Assembly (NCBI GenBank): GCA_017477685.1
Contig: JAFUUT010000183.1
Span: 1 to 10,893, forward strand
DNA length: 10,893 nt
Reading direction: 5' to 3'
Source: a bacterium
GTDB lineage: Bacteria; Cyanobacteriota; Vampirovibrionia; Gastranaerophilales; Gastranaerophilaceae
Shown here: positions 7,201 to 10,893 of the stretch, piece by piece
Position numbering within the stretch: position 1 is the stretch's first letter
Layout: every line of letters begins with the position of its first letter
Position numbers and translations under genes: made by a program
The notes under the pieces: generated by a model
Told to the model about the DNA's origin: nothing
The model's database searches: none
Seen by the model: the letters and a program-made list of their open reading frames with translations, nothing else

Positions 7201-8259
7201 ATGGCCGAATTTAAATCAAAAATAAAACCGATAGAGTGGATTGATACTTATACAAGAATGGTGGATCAGACAAAATTCCCTGACAAATATGAATATGTTG
7301 ACATTAAAACAGGGCAGGAAATGTTTGATGCTATCAAAACAATGATAGTTCGCGGAGCTCCTGCAATCGGTATTGCCGGTGCGCAAGGTGTTACGTTGTA
7401 TGCTCAAGAGCTTGCATCTAAACATTTGGCTCTTGGCGAGTTTAAAAAACAATTGTTGGAAAAAGCTGATTATCTGGTAAGTTCGCGTCCTACGGCCGTT
7501 AATCTTTTTTGGGCTGTTGAAAAACAAAAGGAAATTATTAATAAATCAAATATTTCAATAGAAAATCTTATTGATGAGTTAAAAGTCAACGGTAAGAAAA
7601 TTGAGTTAGAAGATATCGAAATTAATAAAAAAATCGGGGATTATGGCGCAATGGTAGTACCAAAAGGTGCAACTATTTTGACTCATTGTAATGCAGGAGC
7701 TTTGGCAACTGGCGGATATGGTACGGCTCTTGGTGTTGTGCGCAGTGCATTTGCAAATGATCCGAGTGTTAAAGTTTTTGCTGATGAAACAAGACCACGC
7801 CAGCAAGGCGCAAGAATTACGACGTTAGAACTTGTAATGGACGGTATTCCTGTAACATTGATTACCGATGGCATGTGCTCATATTTTATGAAAAAAGGTA
7901 TGATAGATATGGTTGTTGTCGGAGCGGATAGGATTGCCGCAAATGGTGATGCTGCGAATAAAATAGGCACATATATGGTCGCAATTGCTGCAAAATACCA
8001 TAATATACCGTTCTATGTTGCCGCTCCTCTTTCAACGATTGATAAAAATATCAAATCCGGCGATGAAATTGTTATTGAAGAGCGTTCACACGAAGAAGTT
8101 ACGGTTATTAACGGTAAAAGAATTTGTCCTGAGGGGGTAAATGTTATAAATCCCGGCTTTGATGTAACTCCGCATGAGCTTATCGCGGGTATTATCACTG
8201 AAAAAGGTATTTTACGTCCTGATTATAATAAATCTATTGCGGAGGCATTTAATATGTAA
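7201..8259 (+). CDS. mtnA: S-methyl-5-thioribose-1-phosphate isomerase (MtnA)
   Basis: MtnA converts 5-methylthioribose-1-phosphate to methylthioribulose-1-phosphate in salvage of methylthioadenosine. At 352 residues it has the usual family length and all hallmark segments: RGAPAIG (51-57), SSRPTAVNLFWA (94-105), ILTHCNAGALAT (159-170) with the catalytic cysteine at 163, ADETRPRQQGAR (194-205) in the phosphate-binding region, and GADRIAANGDAANKIGT (241-257) with the catalytic aspartate at 243. The C-terminal NPGFDVTPHELI segment (317-328) is also typical of this eIF2B-related fold. The ATG is preceded by GGAG with 9 bases of spacing, inside the end of the upstream gene. No other methionine-salvage gene is present here, so the enzyme may serve a partial pathway, such as a dihydroxyacetone-phosphate shunt, or act on 5-deoxyribose-1-phosphate as some close homologues do. 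The family call is very secure; the substrate is slightly less so. Confidence 0.95.
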   Translation: MAEFKSKIKPIEWIDTYTRMVDQTKFPDKYEYVDIKTGQEMFDAIKTMIVRGAPAIGIAGAQGVTLYAQELASKHLALGEFKKQLLEKADYLVSSRPTAVNLFWAVEKQKEIINKSNISIENLIDELKVNGKKIELEDIEINKKIGDYGAMVVPKGATILTHCNAGALATGGYGTALGVVRSAFANDPSVKVFADETRPRQQGARITTLELVMDGIPVTLITDGMCSYFMKKGMIDMVVVGADRIAANGDAANKIGTYMVAIAAKYHNIPFYVAAPLSTIDKNIKSGDEIVIEERSHEEVTVINGKRICPEGVNVINPGFDVTPHELIAGIITEKGILRPDYNKSIAEAFNM

Positions 8260-8329
8260 ACAATTTGCCTGATGTTATTTTCTTTGGTAGTATAAAAATA
8301 TAAAATGTAATGGGGAGGAATAAAAGTTA

Positions 8330-9526
8330 ATGCCGAAAACCGCAAGACAGTACGATTATAGCGGTTCATATACATCTTACTCCGGCGGATTATATCCGTC
8401 AGGCAATATTGCTCATTTTCATAAACGCAATAATTCTATATACAATACACCCAGAATAGAAAGGCAAACAGCAAAAAGACCTCGTAAAAAAAGGTCGTTA
8501 GCACATTATTTAGTTTCGTGTGCGGCATTTTTGTTTATGTTGTTTGTAATTATGCCGTATGGTTTTAACCATGTTACGAAAGCAATTTTTGTTCCAACTC
8601 CGTACAAAAATATCCAAACAGATTTGCATGATGTAGCTTTTCCTATGACTAATTATCTTTCAAATGCATGGTTTATGGGACAGAGATCTTTCAGATATGC
8701 TGCTAATGAAAAACAGGCACAAATGGAAATACTCAAAGAAAATGTAAATATGCCTGTTTTGAAAAGTGAATTGGAAAATTTGATAACTTTATATCCGACA
8801 ATTAAGCCGGCGGTGTATGTTTGGGATTATGAAACACAGAATTACGTTGATATAAATGCTTCAGAAGTTTTTCCTACTGCAAGTATCATAAAAATACCTG
8901 TTTTGATTGATTTGTTCAAATCTATAGAAGCAGGACAAGTTTCGTTGGATGACAAAATGCCTTTGACGGAATATTTTAGAACAGAAGGCTCCGGGGATTT
9001 GCAGTTTATGGCAAGAAATTCTTTATGGAATATCGATAATCTTGCAAGAATAATGATAACGAATTCTGATAATTCCGCAACAAATATGATAATGGCAAAA
9101 ATAGGTTCTATGACAGATGTAAATCAGGCAATCCGTGATTGGGGATTAAAAAATACTCAGGTTAATGCTTGGCTGCCTGATTTAAACGGTAATAATCATA
9201 CCACTGCTCGTGATTTAGCTACAATGCTTTATAATATTGACTCAAATGACAAATTTTTAACTGAACAATCAAGAATGAGGATGTTGAATTATATGGGACA
9301 TGTTCATAATGACAGACTAATTCAAGCGGGGCTTGGCAAGGATTCAATATTTTTACACAAAACAGGTGATATTGGGTCTATGCTTGGTGATGCGGGGATT
9401 GTTATTGCTCCTAACGGTAAAAAATATATTGTTGCGATACTTGCAAAACGTCCTCACAACTCTGCCGCAGCTAAGGATTTTATTGTTCATGCATCTGAAA
9501 TTATTTACAACTATATGGTGAAATAA
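8330..9526 (+). CDS. Membrane-anchored serine hydrolase, class A beta-lactamase fold
   Basis: This 398-residue protein has a cytoplasmic tail (1-57) rich in Tyr, Ser and Gly and then strongly basic (KRPRKKR, 49-55), one membrane anchor (about 58-77), and an extracytoplasmic domain in the class A beta-lactamase/penicillin-binding superfamily. The active-site motifs are all there: SIIK (185-188, nucleophile Ser185 and Lys188), SDN (246-248) and KTG (344-346). The omega-loop region reads WLPDLN (281-286); aligned on the Leu-Asn that ends the class A motif, the deacylating glutamate is replaced by Leu282. I therefore read it as a peptidoglycan or other acyl hydrolase or an acyl-enzyme former, not a working beta-lactamase. 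A strong ribosome site (GGGGAGGAA, 8312-8320) fixes the start. The 70-base gap after mtnA has no terminator; an internal promoter is possible but not clear. Its stop codon overlaps the ldpA start by one base. Confidence 0.85.
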   Translation: MPKTARQYDYSGSYTSYSGGLYPSGNIAHFHKRNNSIYNTPRIERQTAKRPRKKRSLAHYLVSCAAFLFMLFVIMPYGFNHVTKAIFVPTPYKNIQTDLHDVAFPMTNYLSNAWFMGQRSFRYAANEKQAQMEILKENVNMPVLKSELENLITLYPTIKPAVYVWDYETQNYVDINASEVFPTASIIKIPVLIDLFKSIEAGQVSLDDKMPLTEYFRTEGSGDLQFMARNSLWNIDNLARIMITNSDNSATNMIMAKIGSMTDVNQAIRDWGLKNTQVNAWLPDLNGNNHTTARDLATMLYNIDSNDKFLTEQSRMRMLNYMGHVHNDRLIQAGLGKDSIFLHKTGDIGSMLGDAGIVIAPNGKKYIVAILAKRPHNSAAAKDFIVHASEIIYNYMVK

Positions 9527-10476
9527 TGCTTAAAGATTTATTGGAGGCAAAAAATTGTTTTAAACTTGTCTGCGGGGCAGGAAATGAAGATGTTGAGGAG
9601 GTAAAACGTCTTGTCTATGTATATGCTCTTGGCGGGTGTAAATTTTTTGATTTGTCCGCGAATGAGGAAATAGTAGATGGCGCTTTAGAAAGTTTGAATC
9701 TCGCCAGAGTCGGTGATGCGTATATCAGCGTTAGTGTTGGGATAAAAGGCGATCCGCATTCTAATAAAGCCGTAATTGATTATAACAAATGTATAAATTG
9801 CGGTTCTTGCGAGGCTGTGTGCCAACAAGGTGCAATTTTGCATGCTAAAGTTAAGAAAAACAGATGTATAGGCTGTGCAAGATGTTGGAAAGTATGTCCA
9901 AGGTCTGCGATATCGTATATTTCTGAGGAGAAAAAACTTGATGAAGTTTTGCCTGCCATAATTAAAAAGGGTGTGGATTGTATAGAGTTTCATGTTGACG
10001 GCAAAGATGAAAACGAAATATTTTCCAAATGGCATTATATAAATGACAATTATGACGGGCTATTGAGCATATGTATTTCTCGCGGGAAAATGGGTGATGA
10101 GGAGCTTATCGAACGAATTCAAAAAATGATAAACGGTAAAGGCGATTATTCTGTAATAATTCAAGCTGACGGCTTTCCGATGAGCGGCGGGGATGATACT
10201 TATAAATCAACACTTCAAGCCGTTGCAACGGCAGAGATTGTGCAAAATGCAAAATTGCCGGTATATTTAATGCTATCAGGCGGTACAAACTCAAAAACTT
10301 GTGAGCTTGCTAAAATGTGCGGAATAGATTATCACGCAGTTGCGGTGGGTTCGTATGCAAGAAAAATTATTAAAAAATATATTGATCGTGATGATTTTTG
10401 GACTAATCACCTTGTGATTGAAGATGCTGTTAATACGGCAAGAACACTTGTTGCATCTGTTAATGGCTGCATGTAA
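9526..10476 (+). CDS. ldpA: LdpA-like 2x[4Fe-4S] protein (light-dependent period family)
   Basis: LdpA of Synechococcus elongatus is an iron-sulfur protein that feeds redox state into the Kai clock. This 316-residue homologue keeps the family's layout: an N-terminal FKLVCGAGNEDVEEVKRL-type start (12-29) and a YALGGCKFFDLSA segment (33-45), then two ferredoxin motifs. Those are C-x2-C-x2-C-x3-C at Cys89/92/95/99 and again at Cys114/117/120/124, the second followed by Pro. The C-terminal LdpA domain follows, with DGFPMSGG (215-222), SGGTN (251-255) and GSYARK (275-280). All eight cluster cysteines are present. The ATG shares one base with the stop of the serine hydrolase (TAATG), and only a weak GGTGA precedes it, so translation probably depends on coupling. 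No kai, phytochrome or photosystem gene is in the window. In a non-photosynthetic host a more general redox-sensing or metabolic role is likely, but this is inference. Confidence 0.85.
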   Translation: MLKDLLEAKNCFKLVCGAGNEDVEEVKRLVYVYALGGCKFFDLSANEEIVDGALESLNLARVGDAYISVSVGIKGDPHSNKAVIDYNKCINCGSCEAVCQQGAILHAKVKKNRCIGCARCWKVCPRSAISYISEEKKLDEVLPAIIKKGVDCIEFHVDGKDENEIFSKWHYINDNYDGLLSICISRGKMGDEELIERIQKMINGKGDYSVIIQADGFPMSGGDDTYKSTLQAVATAEIVQNAKLPVYLMLSGGTNSKTCELAKMCGIDYHAVAVGSYARKIIKKYIDRDDFWTNHLVIEDAVNTARTLVASVNGCM

Positions 10477-10516
10477 AACTTAGATTTTGCACAGAAAAAT
10501 GTTGGGTAAATATAAA

Positions 10517-10542
10517 GTTCCCTTCCCTGTTGAGGGAAGGGG
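10517..10542 (+). repeat. 26-base palindromic repeat, copy 1
   Basis: The unit starts GTTCCCTTCCCT, has a GTTG loop and ends AGGGAAGGGG. CCCTTCCCT (10520-10528) and AGGGAAGGG (10533-10541) form a perfect 9-base stem. It is identical over all 26 bases to copy 2. Confidence 0.85.
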
Positions 10543-10557
10543 CAGGGATGGGTGATG

Positions 10558-10573
10558 ATTTGTTCGAGCAAAT
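10558..10573. repeat. Inverted repeat ATTTG...CAAAT
   Basis: The 16 bases ATTTGTTCGAGCAAAT have perfect 5-base arms around a TTCGAG centre, itself containing TCGA. It could fold as a hairpin or be a protein-binding dyad. Nothing else supports a function. Confidence 0.4.
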
Positions 10574-10589
10574 AGGCACCCCTCTTTCA

Positions 10590-10609
10590 TCTCCCCTCAA
10601 AAGGGGAGA
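10590..10609. repeat. Inverted repeat TCTCCCCT...AGGGGAGA
   Basis: TCTCCCCT (10590-10597) and AGGGGAGA (10602-10609) form a perfect 8-base stem around a CAAA loop. It lies between the two 26-base copies. Confidence 0.7.
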
Positions 10610-10617
10610 AATAAAAT

Positions 10618-10643
10618 GTTCCCTTCCCTGTTGAGGGAAGGGG
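10618..10643 (+). repeat. 26-base palindromic repeat, copy 2
   Basis: All 26 bases are identical to copy 1, 101 bases further on, with the stem at 10621-10629 and 10634-10642. The bases directly outside both copies differ (GCAGGG after copy 1, TAGAAG after copy 2). Confidence 0.85.
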
Positions 10644-10652
10644 TAGAAGTAG

Positions 10653-10670
10653 GTCAGGCTTTAGCCTGAC
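10653..10670. repeat. Inverted repeat GTCAGGCT-TT-AGCCTGAC
   Basis: These 18 bases are a perfect inverted repeat with 8-base arms and a two-base centre. As RNA it would most likely close on a TTTA loop with a 7-base stem. There is no T run after it on either strand. Confidence 0.7.
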
Positions 10671-10737
10671 ACAATATTCCCTCTCTTGTGGTATTTCTTA
10701 TTAGGAGATGAGCATGGTGAGGTTCGTTCTCATTTTC

Positions 10738-10796
10738 CTCGCCCCATTGGGGATACAAAGCGAGGCACTGAGCTAATGCACGAGCCTGTATGCGTA
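10738..10796 (+). repeat. 59-base direct repeat, copy 1
   Basis: This copy differs from copy 2 at only three of 59 positions (10746 A/T, 10765 G/T, 10774 T/G). Its left half can fold as nested stems: CTCGC (10738-10742) with GCGAG (10760-10764), enclosing CCC with GGG around ATT. The right half, ending CCTGTATGCGTA, has no obvious fold. Confidence 0.85.
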
Positions 10797-10834
10797 GCTG
10801 AGGGGAAGGGTTGGTGTGGGTTGGACACTATTCC

Positions 10835-10893
10835 CTCGCCCCTTTGGGGATACAAAGCGAGTCACTGAGCGAATGCACGAGCCTGTATGCGTA
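10835..10893 (+). repeat. 59-base direct repeat, copy 2, at the window edge
   Basis: This is the second copy, exactly 97 bases after the first, and it ends on the last base of the window. The repeat may be longer or recur beyond the edge. The nested stem CTCGC (10835-10839) with GCGAG (10857-10861) is conserved; the three substitutions fall outside its paired bases. Confidence 0.85.

Larger units (their letters stand above)
10477..10893. repeat. Intergenic field of GC-rich palindromes and direct repeats, no gene seen
   Basis: This 417-base stretch after ldpA has no convincing gene and is visibly richer in G+C than its neighbours. It contains inverted repeats at 10520-10541, 10558-10573, 10590-10609, 10621-10642, 10653-10670, 10738-10764 and 10835-10861. 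None is followed by a T run, so they are not typical terminators, although they could still fold at the end of the ldpA message. A short motif, ACA[AC]TATTCCCTC, also occurs twice (10671-10683 and 10825-10837). It looks like an extragenic repeat cluster or the remains of small non-autonomous elements. The field runs off the window, so its right limit is unknown. Confidence 0.7.

Noticed and set aside
8330..9526. The hydrolase as a true class A beta-lactamase
   Set aside because: SxxK, SDN and KTG are present, but the catalytic glutamate of the omega loop is missing and the protein is a long-tailed membrane-anchored form.
10520..10541. The first GC-rich hairpin as the ldpA terminator
   Set aside because: It lies 43 bases after the stop but is followed by GCAGGGATGG rather than a T run, so a Rho-independent terminator is not supported.
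10686..10868. A 60-codon plus-strand open frame in the right-end repeats
   Set aside because: It starts on GTG, has no ribosome site, lies wholly inside the repeat field, and its translation reflects the repeated DNA. It matches no family I know.
10738..10893. The two 59-base repeats as a CRISPR array
   Set aside because: Only two copies are visible, the unit is too long with a 38-base spacer, the period is 97 bases, and no cas gene is near.

Overview
The window is AT-rich, dense bacterial DNA carrying nine protein-coding genes in two divergent blocks and a GC-richer repeat field at its right end. The best clue to the organism is the last gene, which reads as LdpA, a two-[4Fe-4S] protein known from cyanobacteria as a clock-input factor. 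Here the DNA is AT-rich, no photosynthesis gene is present, and a type IV prepilin and a putative outer-membrane protein sit nearby. I infer a non-photosynthetic relative of the cyanobacteria (Melainabacteria/Vampirovibrionia, for example a gut Gastranaerophilales). This assignment comes from the gene content and was not tested by a search.

Left block, minus strand, positions 6599 down to 51. In transcription order it holds recJ (single-strand-specific 5'-3' exonuclease), a type IV pilin-like prepilin with its own promoter and a strong terminator, a secreted acidic protein that probably ends in a small outer-membrane beta-sheet or barrel, an FtsB/DivIC-like division protein with a good promoter, and a large cytoplasmic TPR protein 15 bases behind it. 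The block therefore looks like several short transcription units pointing the same way.

Right block, plus strand, positions 6700 to 10476. It holds a small polytopic membrane protein of unknown function, mtnA (methylthioribose-1-phosphate isomerase), a membrane-anchored serine hydrolase of the class A beta-lactamase fold, and ldpA. Junctions are tight: 6 bases between the first two genes, 70 bases before the hydrolase, and a one-base TAATG overlap between the hydrolase and ldpA. A promoter with -35 and -10 boxes 17 bases apart places the predicted transcription start exactly on the first ATG, so the first gene may be translated from a leaderless mRNA. The gene starting at 3035 shows a similar arrangement.

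Right end, 10477 to 10893. I see no credible gene. The stretch contains seven inverted repeats, including two identical 26-base copies 101 bases apart and a 59-base repeat present twice with a 97-base period; the second copy ends at the window edge. Its base composition is clearly richer in G+C than the genes beside it.

I found no defence system, CRISPR array, transposase, tRNA or rRNA. The points most worth following are ldpA in an apparently non-photosynthetic context coupled to a cell-envelope hydrolase, the hydrolase's missing general-base glutamate, the possible leaderless starts, and the palindrome-rich repeat field.
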